DNA of 17,622 bases from an uncultured Bacteroidales bacterium (GCA_934667175.1 CAKULN010000057.1:1-17622); one strand, 5' to 3'; counted from the first letter of the stretch, positions 7,701 through 14,634 are shown. Numbers and translations are program-made. The notes: a model not told the origin generated them from the sequence alone.

Positions 7701-9365
7701 CTTGGAGTTCTCCCGCTTGTCCAGCCTCAGGGCATGAAGGTCGGCGTAACCGATTGACGCGAAGAATTTATAGAGTCCGTTGCGGGTCTTGTCCGAAAGT
7801 GTGAACAGACCCTGGAACAAGAAATTCAGATTTGGGTCACTGCATACGATCCTGCCGTCGAAGGCGTTGTCTGAATATGTTCCCGCGGCGTTGATGTTGG
7901 AGTACTCGTAGCCGAGGGCGGACAGTTTCTCCACGAACAGAGTGTCGATCTTCAGGCTTGTCCGGCCTTTGCCGAGAGACACGTCCATCACTCCCCGCAA
8001 CGTTGTCTCTCCGATCTGCTTGACCCCCGCGAGGCGACCGACATCCAGATTTCTGGCCGAGATGTTTCCCCCAAGCCCGATGGTCTTTCCTTTCTCTGTA
8101 AGGTTCCTGACGCTTACGTCGGCCTTAATGGAGCCAAGCGCCGAGGTGACATCGCCTTTGGCCCGCAGCCTGTTCAATGTACCTTTGGCGTCGCCTGAGA
8201 AATGAAACCGTGTCCCAGAAGCGAATCCTGACAGATCCACAGCCGCGTTGGGAGCGAATCCTCTGATGAATAGTCCGAGCCCTTCGGAAGTGAATCCGAG
8301 CGCGCCCAACCTGACGTCCATAGTCATCCTGTCTATGTCGGGAAGTCCGGAAATCCTTCCGTCCAACGTGCCTGAGACTCCGCTGTAGGATTCGGAAAAG
8401 TTGAAATTCTTTATGGACAGATCTTTTACCGGTCCCCTGACGTCCGCCTGCTTGAGATTGACAATGGATTTCATCCTGCGCAGGGACGGTGCGAAGTACG
8501 AGATGCTTTTCATGTCGATCCGACTGTCCAGAATCTTGCCTGTCATCAGAACCTCATCCATGTAGTTGGAGAAGGATGCCACGCCGGAATATTCCATGGC
8601 ATATTCATTCATGCTGATGTCGGACCATCTGTCCTGAAGGTGAAAGTCCTCGACCAAGGTTCTGCCCTTTTCAATGGTAGCCTTTCCGGACAGCTCCTGA
8701 ACCTTGTAGCCGCTCCTCTCGCCGAATCGGAGATTCTCCACTGAGCCGACGATTCTTCCGTCTTTGAACGAAATGTCGTGAGCCATAAGATTCTGGACTG
8801 CGATGTCAAGGTTCTTCCAGTCTATGCCATAGTCCCGCAATGGGCTTTCGCCTGCCCTGTTGACAAGCCTGAACCGGAAATCCTTGATCTGTACTCTGTC
8901 CGCGTCAAACTTGAGGGAAAACGGCTGTTTCTCCTTTTGCTCCTCCGGCTTTTTGACAAGCCTTCCGATGTTGCTTCCCCGTCCGTCCTTCGCCAGTACG
9001 AAGGTTCCGTCCTTGACGCTCAACCTTTTGATGTGGATCGCTCTGTCGTTTCTTAATCCTTTGAGAGAGAATGTGATGACGATTGACCTCGCTTTTGCTA
9101 TGGTGTCCAGATCGTTGCCTTCCCAATCGGTCACCGGCTCGTCGTCCAGAACCGCGACATCCTTGAGGACCAAAGCCGTGAACGGCTTGATGTGGATTCT
9201 TGAGAATTCAATCCGTCCGTTCAGAACGTTTTCCAAGGACTGTACCACCTTCCGTGCCATGAAAGTCTGAACCGCCGGAGTCTGCAACAGAATCCAGCAG
9301 GCGAACAGCAGCGCAGCCAACGCCACAATGATTCCCCGGAATATCTTTAGAACCTTTTTCAACAA
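4800..9365 (-). CDS. tamB: TamB-like translocation/assembly module protein (DUF490)
   Basis: This is a 1521-aa AsmA/TamB-type protein: an N-terminal inner-membrane anchor (about residues 9-29, RGIIVALAALLFACWILL) followed by a very long repetitive beta-rich periplasmic region. The conserved C-terminal DUF490 domain covers roughly residues 1150-1450. Proteins of this class span the periplasm and work with a BamA-like outer-membrane partner (TamA, or TamL in Bacteroidota) in outer-membrane protein assembly or lipid transfer. The C-terminal tail is basic and serine-rich (GRKKREQR, then SSGGSKGSTKK). No ATG is available: the frame is closed by a TAA at about 9396-9398 and the only usual starts before the anchor are two adjacent TTG codons (9363-9365 and 9360-9362), preceded by AAGG. 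A minus-strand -7 box at 9405-9412 fits that start. Confidence 0.93.
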   Translation of the reverse strand: MLKKVLKIFRGIIVALAALLFACWILLQTPAVQTFMARKVVQSLENVLNGRIEFSRIHIKPFTALVLKDVAVLDDEPVTDWEGNDLDTIAKARSIVITFSLKGLRNDRAIHIKRLSVKDGTFVLAKDGRGSNIGRLVKKPEEQKEKQPFSLKFDADRVQIKDFRFRLVNRAGESPLRDYGIDWKNLDIAVQNLMAHDISFKDGRIVGSVENLRFGERSGYKVQELSGKATIEKGRTLVEDFHLQDRWSDISMNEYAMEYSGVASFSNYMDEVLMTGKILDSRIDMKSISYFAPSLRRMKSIVNLKQADVRGPVKDLSIKNFNFSESYSGVSGTLDGRISGLPDIDRMTMDVRLGALGFTSEGLGLFIRGFAPNAAVDLSGFASGTRFHFSGDAKGTLNRLRAKGDVTSALGSIKADVSVRNLTEKGKTIGLGGNISARNLDVGRLAGVKQIGETTLRGVMDVSLGKGRTSLKIDTLFVEKLSALGYEYSNINAAGTYSDNAFDGRIVCSDPNLNFLFQGLFTLSDKTRNGLYKFFASIGYADLHALRLDKRENSKISGRINANYMNISRGDLIGDLDILGLTLENDNGWHEIGDICVKSHSNNNVNRVNITSSFISGSYVGTKPFTGLIKDAQGLTVQRELPALYNGKNQEWKGDEYDLRLDVSDARDILSFLKPGLYIAQGTKVRMNIAKDGNMTASVKSPRVALGKNFLKDVDLSLDNRDSSLNVTMSSSATSVSGLNLLSDNLMLYAKDNGFGAGFTYDNGTEPANKGEIYLSGRLGRSEDGKLTVHAKTLPSFIWYDDAAWNVSESAISLNGGDVRIDNLSARCADQSIKVNGGYSSTRNDTLSVNLTRFDLGLLNKLPGENFGISGLVTGNAVISSPWKSNAGLMMNLVSDSTEVAGQRMGTLRLASSLDDGKMRVVARNDIDGKRTLNVTGDYILKNHRIDAAADFDGLDAGYLAPVLESVFSEMGGSISGRVMAKGTLDSLSLSSEGTRFDDVLLRVGFTKVPYYVSGPFSVTDSGLFFDEVSIKDRFDGTGTIAGGLLYDHLKNFRMDTRIKMRGIEAIDMTESDNQTFYGHLFASGDVLVKGPFESILLDVNVRTDKNGRIHIPIDNASNDGKNDLLTFKEAFKEVYIDPYEAMMNNMSARGGKGSDFGLKLRVNATQGTEAYVEIDRAAGNVLNGRGQGTIDIEVRPARDLFTINGDYTLRSGNFHFNAMDIAKRDFTISEGSTVRFNGDVMDSDLNINGIYSTKASVATLIADTTSVSARRVVNCGIGVSGKLREPKLSFSIEVPDLDPTTKSRVESALNTEDKVQRQFLSLLISGSFMPDEQSGVVNNTNVLYSNVAEIMAGQLNNILQKLDIPLDLGLNYQSSESGTNIFDVAVSTQLFNNRVIVNGNVGNREHTGTSSSEGDVVGNLDIEIKLDKSGQLRMNLFSHSADDYTTYLDNTQRNGVGIAYQREFNTFKEFFRNLFTGRKKREQRAAAYESGAREMKRITISGDDRRSSGGSKGSTKKAND

Positions 9366-9404
9366 CCTTCGGCCAGGGCGGTCTGCGCCCGTGGCTTATC
9401 ACAA

Positions 9405-9412
9405 CAAAGATA
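9405..9412 (-). promoter_or_regulatory. -7 promoter box for tamB-mgsA
   Basis: Read on the minus strand this is TATCTTTG, a perfect TAnnTTTG box. Transcription would start near 9400, about 35 nt before the TTG start of tamB. It lies back to back with the tsaD promoter 33 bp away. Confidence 0.6.
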
Positions 9413-9424
9413 CTAAATTATCTG

Positions 9425-9453
9425 TTGGATTGACGAAAATAGTTGTATCTTTG
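9425..9453 (+). promoter_or_regulatory. Promoter of tsaD
   Basis: TATCTTTG at 9446-9453 matches the Bacteroidota -7 consensus and a TTG at 9425-9427 sits 18 bp upstream, acceptable for the -33 element. The predicted transcript start is near 9458-9460. This rules out the in-frame ATG at 9443 as the translation start and leaves ATG 9467 or 9482. Confidence 0.65.
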
Positions 9454-9481
9454 CCGTCCAGAATTAATGTCTTTGAAGAAT

Positions 9482-10504
9482 ATGTCGGATTATATCCTTG
9501 GAATCGAATCGAGTTGCGACGACACATCGGCCGCCGTGATCAAGGACGGATTCCTGCTTTCCAACGTGATAGCGAGCCAGCAGGTCCACAAGGATTATGG
9601 GGGAGTCGTTCCGGAACTTGCCTCCAGAGCCCATGAGCAGAACATCGTGCCTGTAGTCAGCCAGGCGCTTGACAAGGCCGGGATCAGGGCCTCCGACCTC
9701 ACCGCCATAGCCTTTACCAGGGGGCCGGGACTTCTGGGTTCGCTGCTTGTCGGGACATCATTCGCAAAGGCTCTTGGAGTGGCCTTGAATATTCCTATAA
9801 TTATGGTGAACCACCTTCAGGGGCACATCCTCGCTGACTTTGTGAAGCAGGAGGGCAAGGAGAACCGGCAGCCGTCGTTCCCGTACCTCTGCCTTTTGGT
9901 TTCCGGTGGCAACTCTCAGATAGTTAAGGTGAACGGTCCTTTGGATTATGAGATTCTCGGGCAGACGATCGATGACGCCGTCGGAGAGGCTTTCGACAAG
10001 TGTTCCAAGATGATGGGACTTGGCTACCCGGGCGGCCCGGTGATTGACCGGCTCGCCAAGCTTGGAGATCCGAACCGCTTCAAGTTCGCCAAGCCGCAGA
10101 TTCCGGGACTTGACTACAGCTTCAGTGGAGTGAAGACATCGCTGTTATATTTTGTGCGTGACGAGATGGCCAAGGATCCTGAGTTCATGGAGAAGAACAA
10201 GGAGGACATCTGCGCCAGCTTCCAGAAGACGTTGATAGACATTTTGATGGACAAACTGATCAAGGCCGCCAGGCAGACCGGGATCAAGGACGTGACCATC
10301 GGTGGGGGAGTCTCAGCCAACAGCGGCCTGCGCTCCAGAATCGAGGAGGAAGGCAGAAAGCGTGGCTGGAACACCTACCTTCCGGAGTTCAAGTTCACCA
10401 CCGACAACGCCGCCATGATCGCCATCGCCGGTTGGTTCCACTACCTCGTCGGCGAGCGAACCCCGCTCGATGTCGCCCCCGTCTCACGCATCGCGGATTA
10501 TTAA
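9482..10504 (+). CDS. tsaD: tRNA N6-threonylcarbamoyladenosine transferase TsaD
   Basis: TsaD is the catalytic Kae1/Qri7-family subunit that transfers threonylcarbamoyl from its adenylate to A37 of ANN-decoding tRNAs, acting with TsaB and TsaE in the cytoplasm. Motifs in order are GIESSCDDTSAAV at the N terminus, GGVVPELASRAHEQN, TRGPGLLGSLLVG, the metal-binding HLQGH (H111 and H115, the same numbers as in E. coli), VSGGNSQIV, EAFDKCSKMMGLGYPGGP, GGGVSANSGLR and TDNAAM with D308. The start at 9482 (MSDYILG) is chosen because it reproduces this numbering and follows the promoter; 9467 would add MSLKN. The 340-aa length is normal. It is divergent from tamB. Confidence 0.96.
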   Translation: MSDYILGIESSCDDTSAAVIKDGFLLSNVIASQQVHKDYGGVVPELASRAHEQNIVPVVSQALDKAGIRASDLTAIAFTRGPGLLGSLLVGTSFAKALGVALNIPIIMVNHLQGHILADFVKQEGKENRQPSFPYLCLLVSGGNSQIVKVNGPLDYEILGQTIDDAVGEAFDKCSKMMGLGYPGGPVIDRLAKLGDPNRFKFAKPQIPGLDYSFSGVKTSLLYFVRDEMAKDPEFMEKNKEDICASFQKTLIDILMDKLIKAARQTGIKDVTIGGGVSANSGLRSRIEEEGRKRGWNTYLPEFKFTTDNAAMIAIAGWFHYLVGERTPLDVAPVSRIADY

Positions 10505-10505
10505 T

Positions 10506-10538
10506 GAATATGCATGATGAGTATATTTGGTCATATTC
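10506..10538. repeat. GAATATG/CATATTC inverted repeat after tsaD
   Basis: GAATATG (10506-10512) and CATATTC (10532-10538) form a 7-bp inverted repeat with a 19-nt loop just after the tsaD stop. There is no GC-rich stem or T-run, so it is a poor rho-independent terminator. It contains two copies of the GAATATG motif that is over-represented across the window. Confidence 0.4.
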
Positions 10539-10590
10539 CCACTGCGTGCCATTCTGAATCATTAGTGGTTGTAAAAATTAATGAAATTTG

Positions 10591-10668
10591 GAGCGAAGCG
10601 ACCGAAGGGGTTCAGGGAATCCTTTCCCCGTGCCCCTCAGGGGCTGTAACGAAGTGACTGGGGGTTGA
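10591..10668. repeat. Intergenic repeat with CGAAGYGAC direct repeats
   Basis: Two related segments, CGAAGCGACCGAAGGGGTT (10594-10612) and CGAAGTGACTGGGGGTT (10650-10666), flank a C-rich stretch and a small hairpin GCCCC-TCA-GGGGC (10632-10644). The stretch AAGGGGTTCAGGGAA is close to AAGGGGTCCGGGGAA at 2-16, so this looks like a dispersed genomic repeat. The CGAAGCGACC core also matches one arm of the REP-like palindrome found elsewhere in the window. Confidence 0.55.
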
Positions 10669-10738
10669 AGGTATATTGCTGGTTTTGAATATTGATGAAT
10701 TTATTTGTAGTTGTAGAATCTGTTTTTAGGAAAAGGAT

Positions 10739-12469
10739 ATGACAGAATTTGAAATGACCGGCCGCGTAGGCCGAGACCTTAGGCCGGATGACGTGAGGAT
10801 TGTCGCGGCGAGAGAGATGAACCTCCGTGGCAACGCCGTGATCAACGTGATAGATCCGACAAAGTCCTACCAACCGACCTTCCCGAACGCCGATGCGACC
10901 TGCGTGATCGCCAAACGTTCGATTGACGCGCGCAACGATGTGGTCTACCGCTACCGCATCGAGGGCTACAACCACCGCTTTGAGTCCTACGTCCCTTACG
11001 AGGTCCCTGAATATAAGGATGTCACCGACGCAGAGCCGGTGATCATCATCGGAGCCGGTCCGGCCGGAATGTTCGCCGCACTCAAGCTCCTGACTCTCGG
11101 CTTCAAGCCTATTATTCTCGAAAGGGGAAAGAATGTGCGCGACCGCAAGTTCGACATGGCGAAACTTACCCGTGAGGGAATTCTGGACCCGGAGTCCAAT
11201 TTCTGCTACGGTGAAGGCGGGGCCGGCACGTTCTCGGACGGCAAGCTCTTTACCCGCTCGTCCAAGAGGGGTGACATCCGTGAGGTGCTCCACCAGTTCG
11301 TGAACTTCGGCGCGAGTCCGCAGATCCTTGTCGACGCCCACCCGCACATCGGAACCGACCGTTTGCCGAAGGTTGTGGAGAACATCCGCCAGTGCATACA
11401 GTCCAGAGGCGGTGAATATCACTTCGGCACGAAGGCCACTGATATCACACGCAAGGATGACGGCACGATAGAGGTGAAAGCCCTTGATTCAGAGAATCTG
11501 ACGAAAGCAGGCAAGCCGAGCGTTCAGACATATTCGGCGAAGAAGGTCATCCTTGCCACAGGCCATTCCGCACGCGACATCTATGAGATGCTTGTCGCAA
11601 AGGACTGTGCTCTTGAGGCCAAGGGATTCGCTATGGGAGTCCGTGTGGAGCATCCGCAGGCTCTGATCAACGACATCCGCTATCACGGCCAGTGGGAGCC
11701 CGGGATGCCTGCGGCTGAATATTCATTCACAGAGCAGGTCGGCGACCGTGGAGTGTTCTCGTTCTGCATGTGTCCCGGCGGTGTTCTGGTCCCTTCCGAG
11801 ACTGAGCCGGAGACCATCGTCATGAACGGGATGTCGAACTCCGCCCGTAGCGGAAAGTTCGCCAACGCGGGAGTGGTCGTGCAGATCAATCCTGAGGACA
11901 TCCCTGAGGAATATGCCGACAAGGGTGCTTTCGCCGGTCTTGAGTTCCAGAAGGATGTCGAGAGAAAGATGTGGGAATATGCCCACGAACATTCAGACTC
12001 CGGGAATCCTTTTGCCGCTCCGGCCCAGAGGATGGTGGACTTTTGCGAGGGTGAGGATTCAGAGGATCTTCCGGAGACTTCCTACAAGCCGGGTGTGGTT
12101 CCCGCGCCTCTTCATGAGATTCTTCCTTCGTTCATCGCTGAGCGGCTTCAGGATGCTTTCCCTCTCGTGAACCAGAAATCGATGAGGGGCTACTACACGA
12201 ACGATGCTTTGCTGATCGGGGTTGAGTCCAGGACTTCGTCGCCGGTCCGCATTCCGAGAAACCCTCGCAACTGCGAGGCCGATGCCTTCCCGGGGCTTCT
12301 TCCGTGTGGAGAGGGCGCCGGATATTCCGGTGGTATCGTTTCCTCCGCCATCGATGGCATCAACTGTGCCGTCGCCGCGGCCCGCTCCCTCTCCGGAGCC
12401 GACACTTACGATGATGTTAAGCCCGGTATAGACACCGATAACTCCCCCGGACCGGAATCAGCCGAGTAA
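10739..12469 (+). CDS. FAD-dependent oxidoreductase, COG2509 type
   Basis: This 576-aa cytoplasmic flavoprotein has an N-terminal region of about 95 residues, then a Rossmann dinucleotide-binding motif IIIGAGPAGMFAALK (GAGPAG at 105-110) ending in the acidic ERG. Next are the family blocks CYGEGGAGTFSDGKL and HPHIGTDRLP, a second nucleotide-binding segment ending in ILATGHSARD, and the C-terminal FAD contact GEGAGYSGGIVSSAIDG. This layout matches uncharacterised FAD-dependent dehydrogenases of COG2509; the physiological substrate is not known to me. The ATG at 10739 is preceded by AAAAGGAT, an acceptable ribosome binding site. A good -7 promoter box is not evident upstream. It has no operon partner, being flanked by repeat-rich gaps on both sides. 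Confidence 0.88.
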   Translation: MTEFEMTGRVGRDLRPDDVRIVAAREMNLRGNAVINVIDPTKSYQPTFPNADATCVIAKRSIDARNDVVYRYRIEGYNHRFESYVPYEVPEYKDVTDAEPVIIIGAGPAGMFAALKLLTLGFKPIILERGKNVRDRKFDMAKLTREGILDPESNFCYGEGGAGTFSDGKLFTRSSKRGDIREVLHQFVNFGASPQILVDAHPHIGTDRLPKVVENIRQCIQSRGGEYHFGTKATDITRKDDGTIEVKALDSENLTKAGKPSVQTYSAKKVILATGHSARDIYEMLVAKDCALEAKGFAMGVRVEHPQALINDIRYHGQWEPGMPAAEYSFTEQVGDRGVFSFCMCPGGVLVPSETEPETIVMNGMSNSARSGKFANAGVVVQINPEDIPEEYADKGAFAGLEFQKDVERKMWEYAHEHSDSGNPFAAPAQRMVDFCEGEDSEDLPETSYKPGVVPAPLHEILPSFIAERLQDAFPLVNQKSMRGYYTNDALLIGVESRTSSPVRIPRNPRNCEADAFPGLLPCGEGAGYSGGIVSSAIDGINCAVAAARSLSGADTYDDVKPGIDTDNSPGPESAE

Positions 12470-12512
12470 CTCGTCTGCCGGCCGTTGGACTATAATCAGT
12501 AGCCGAACTTAC

Positions 12513-12962
12513 CGCATAATCGGCCCGCTGAACATGTAGCGCAAGCTGGTCGCTGAACTATCGTATAAGCTGACCCCGAAGTTGCCACACAAGCTGGTCG
12601 CTGAGCCTGCCGCATAAGCTGCCCCGAAACTGTCGCACCAGTTGGTCGCTGGACTTGTCGCATAAGCTGCCCCGAAACTGTCGCACCAGTTGGTCGCTGA
12701 GCTTGCCGCATAAGCTGCCCCGAAACTGTCGCACCAGTTGGTCGCTGAGCCTGTCGCATAATCGGCCCGCTGAACTTGTCGCACCAGTTGGTCGCTGAGC
12801 CTGTCGTGTAAGCTGGCCCCGAAACTGTCGCACCAGTTGGTCGCTGAGCCTGTCGCATAATCGGCCCGCTGAACTTGTCGCACCAGTTGGTCGCTGAGCC
12901 TGTCGTGTAAGCTGGCCCCGAAACTGTCGCACCAGTTGGTCGCTGAGCCTGTCGAAGCGACA
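12513..12962. repeat. Tandem array of REP-derived 48-50 bp units
   Basis: GGTCGCTG(A/G) recurs at 12548, 12596, 12644, 12692, 12740, 12790, 12839, 12889 and 12938, with steps of 48, 48, 48, 48, 50, 49, 50 and 49 bp. Most units carry the core ACCAGTTGGTCGCTGAG and then either a CATAAGCTGCCCCGAA or a CATAATCGGCCCGCTGAA tail. The 99-bp block from 12773 is repeated from 12872 essentially without change, so pairs of units were duplicated together. Only the last unit (12938-12961) has the complete palindrome with AGCGAC; the others keep one arm only. Confidence 0.93.
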
Positions 12963-13118
12963 TTATTGCCAGGAACAATTCAGAATACCTTGAAAATCAA
13001 AGGATGAGGTATCACCCACTCTTTATCAGCGAGTTACAAACTGCTGCCGGGACGATTGGGAGGGCACTATTTTATAACTATCTAATTATGTGGGTATTAC
13101 TGAACACGGGTTGGCATT

Positions 13119-13143
13119 GGTCGCTTCGACAGGCTCAGCGACC
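13119..13143. repeat. Perfect REP-like palindrome, inverted to array end
   Basis: Arms GGTCGCT (13119-13125) and AGCGACC (13137-13143) pair perfectly around an 11-nt loop TCGACAGGCTC. Loop orientation is opposite to the copy at 12938-12961, giving a facing pair 157 bp apart. The same element with A-T in place of G-C at one stem position occurs inside the GH106 gene. Confidence 0.9.
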
Positions 13144-13179
13144 GGACATTCCACACTAGTTCGGAGAACACCCTCACAT

Positions 13180-13340
13180 GTACCAAACGTGTCCGAAGCA
13201 TCATTTGGTATCTGAGAATGGCTTCAGAAGTACCAAACGTGCCCGAAGCGTCATTTGGTACCTGAGGCGGATATTTGGTGTACCCAACGTGGCAGGATCG
13301 TGGTTTGGTACCAGAGAACAGTCTTTGGTGCACCGAAGGG
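13180..13340. repeat. Palindromic tandem repeats of about 50 bp
   Basis: Units begin at 13180, 13230, 13280 and (partial, diverged) 13330. The best unit reads GTACCAAA, then a 16-nt CCGAAGC-containing middle, then TTTGGTAC, so each can form an 8-bp hairpin. The first two units differ at few positions; the third is diverged (GTACCCAAC ... TTTGGTACC). The array is unrelated in sequence to the REP-like array to its left and ends about 35 bp before the -7 box of the serine hydrolase gene. Confidence 0.88.
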
Positions 13341-13373
13341 ATGTCCTCCGGCGATTTTGTGCGAAAAGATGAG

Positions 13374-13381
13374 TATCTTTG
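13374..13381 (+). promoter_or_regulatory. -7 promoter box for serine hydrolase gene
   Basis: TATCTTTG matches the Bacteroidota -7 consensus. A TTTG at 13356-13359 lies upstream but at only 14 bp, shorter than usual, so the -33 element is uncertain. The start codon is 24 nt downstream of the box. Confidence 0.6.
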
Positions 13382-13405
13382 TAGCCGTAAAAGAACGTTG
13401 ATGTT

Positions 13406-14614
13406 ATGAAATTGAGCGACAGATTATTTTACGGCCTGTTGGTGGCTCTGGCATTGCTGGCGGCGGGGTGCTCCAAGGAAAGCACGGACCCTATGCCGGA
13501 ACCGGGGACGGAAGGGCAGCTTGCCGAGAATCCTAAGATCAAGGCTGCGATAAAGACTATGGTGTCGGCGGCCGCGAAGACTGAGGCGACGCTGAACGCT
13601 GTGGAGGTATGGCAGGAGGGCTATGCCCCTTCGGGGGCCTGGCTGGACGGGACGGACGAGGACACACGCCACCAGATGTGGTCGGTCACAAAGACGTTCA
13701 CCTCCATGGCAGTGGGAATCGCTGTGGGTGAGGGAATACTGAGTTTGTCCGACAAGGTCGCTCCGATGTTTCCAATAGAAGTCACCGAAGCGGAGAAGAA
13801 CATGACCGAGACTCAGAAGGCCAACCTTGAGGCTCTGACTGTCCGGCATCTGCTGATCATGGCGAACGGTCATGTGAAGGATCCCACGGTTGAATATGCG
13901 ATGGGATATTTCAAGAAAAATCCCGTGGGCACGCTCCGCTATATTCACAATGAATGGGTTGACGTTTCCGGGCTGCTGACCAAGTTTGAAGCGACCCTGC
14001 CGGGACTGTTCTTTGAATATCCTTTCGACGCTGCCCCGGGAGATAAGTTCTGCTACGACAGTTTTTCCTCCTGCATGCTTTCCGAGATCATCTCCAAAAA
14101 GACCGGCGAGACCATGGCCGATTACCTTTACGAAAGGATGTTCAAGCCTCTTGGGTTGGACAAACCCCAGTGGGAGGATGTCCATGGTGTCACGGCCGGA
14201 GGCTGGGGGCTTCACCTTACCACATCGGAGATGCTGACATTCGGGCGGCTCCTGCTGAACGGTGGGAAGTGGAATGGAAAGCAAATCATTCCGGAGGACT
14301 ACCTCAAAGAGGCCACCAAGGATAAGATCAAGGACGGTATGAATGGAGGAAATGGTTATGCCACAACTGGCTACGGCTATCAGATGAGGACCCGTGCGGA
14401 TGGTTCCTTCTACATGGCCGTAGGACTTTTCGGACAGTACATCATCATGATTCCGAACAAGAAGGCGGTTATCGCGTTGACTTCGGCGATGCCGTTCGAC
14501 GCTGACAACATCCTCGGCGACCTGTCAAAGGTCATGGATCTCCTGAACGGAGACCTTGACTCAAGCGGAAAGCCGTTGGAACTGGCTTGGAAGTACATTG
14601 TCCCGAAACTTTAG
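13406..14614 (+). CDS. Serine hydrolase lipoprotein, beta-lactamase/PBP fold
   Basis: This 402-aa protein has a lipoprotein signal (hydrophobic LLVALALLAAGC, lipid-bearing C22), followed by a short Pro/Glu-rich linker, so it should sit anchored in the envelope. The catalytic domain belongs to the class C beta-lactamase / AmpH-like serine hydrolase fold (COG1680): nucleophile motif S93-V-T-K96, second motif Y217-D-S219 (Y-x-S in place of Y-x-N), then GGWGLHLTTSEMLTFGRLLLN and the C-terminal GLFGQYIIMIPNKKA strand. A classical KTG box is not present, usual for the non-lactamase members. Substrate cannot be deduced; peptidoglycan peptide, ester or amide hydrolysis are all possible, and true beta-lactamase activity is unlikely. 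It has its own promoter. Confidence 0.88.
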   Translation: MKLSDRLFYGLLVALALLAAGCSKESTDPMPEPGTEGQLAENPKIKAAIKTMVSAAAKTEATLNAVEVWQEGYAPSGAWLDGTDEDTRHQMWSVTKTFTSMAVGIAVGEGILSLSDKVAPMFPIEVTEAEKNMTETQKANLEALTVRHLLIMANGHVKDPTVEYAMGYFKKNPVGTLRYIHNEWVDVSGLLTKFEATLPGLFFEYPFDAAPGDKFCYDSFSSCMLSEIISKKTGETMADYLYERMFKPLGLDKPQWEDVHGVTAGGWGLHLTTSEMLTFGRLLLNGGKWNGKQIIPEDYLKEATKDKIKDGMNGGNGYATTGYGYQMRTRADGSFYMAVGLFGQYIIMIPNKKAVIALTSAMPFDADNILGDLSKVMDLLNGDLDSSGKPLELAWKYIVPKL

Positions 14615-14634
14615 GTGGATCGTCTCCACTTTTC
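14613..14634 (+). terminator. Weak hairpin terminator after serine hydrolase
   Basis: GTGGA (14615-14619) pairs with TCCAC (14625-14629) over a 5-nt loop, extendable by two weak pairs, and is followed by TTTTCT. The stem is short, so termination may be partial. Confidence 0.35.

Larger units (their letters stand above)
12470..13405. other. Repeat-dense intergenic region
   Basis: This 936-bp gap has no credible gene. From left to right it holds a tandem array of REP-derived 48-50 bp units (12513-12962), a 157-bp unique spacer, an inverted REP-like copy (13119-13143), a second unrelated palindromic array of about 50 bp period (13180-13340) and the promoter of the next gene. Three overlapping minus-strand frames stay open across the first array; they translate as repeats such as RQAQRPTGATVSG and are best seen as by-products of a stop-free repeat unit. 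Confidence 0.8.

Noticed and set aside
9443..9481. Longer N terminus for TsaD from the ATG at 9443
   Set aside because: This ATG lies upstream of the predicted transcript start, overlapping the -7 box region; the 9482 start gives the expected H111/H115 numbering.
9824..9826. HLQGH in TsaD in place of the HxEGH seen in some homologues
   Set aside because: Both metal-binding histidines are kept, and a glutamine at this place is, from memory, normal in Bacteroidota TsaD.
12513..12962. CRISPR array
   Set aside because: Regular spacing of 48-50 bp suggests one at first sight, but the between-repeat sequences are themselves repeated and not unique spacers, and no cas genes are present.
12496..12978. 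160-aa minus-strand protein and two overlapping 124-aa frames
   Set aside because: All consist of translated tandem DNA repeats open in three frames; there is no promoter, start signal or non-repetitive domain.
13097..13333. 78-aa minus-strand frame over the second array
   Set aside because: Its residues follow the 50-51 bp repeat and the REP-like palindrome; no gene signals are seen.
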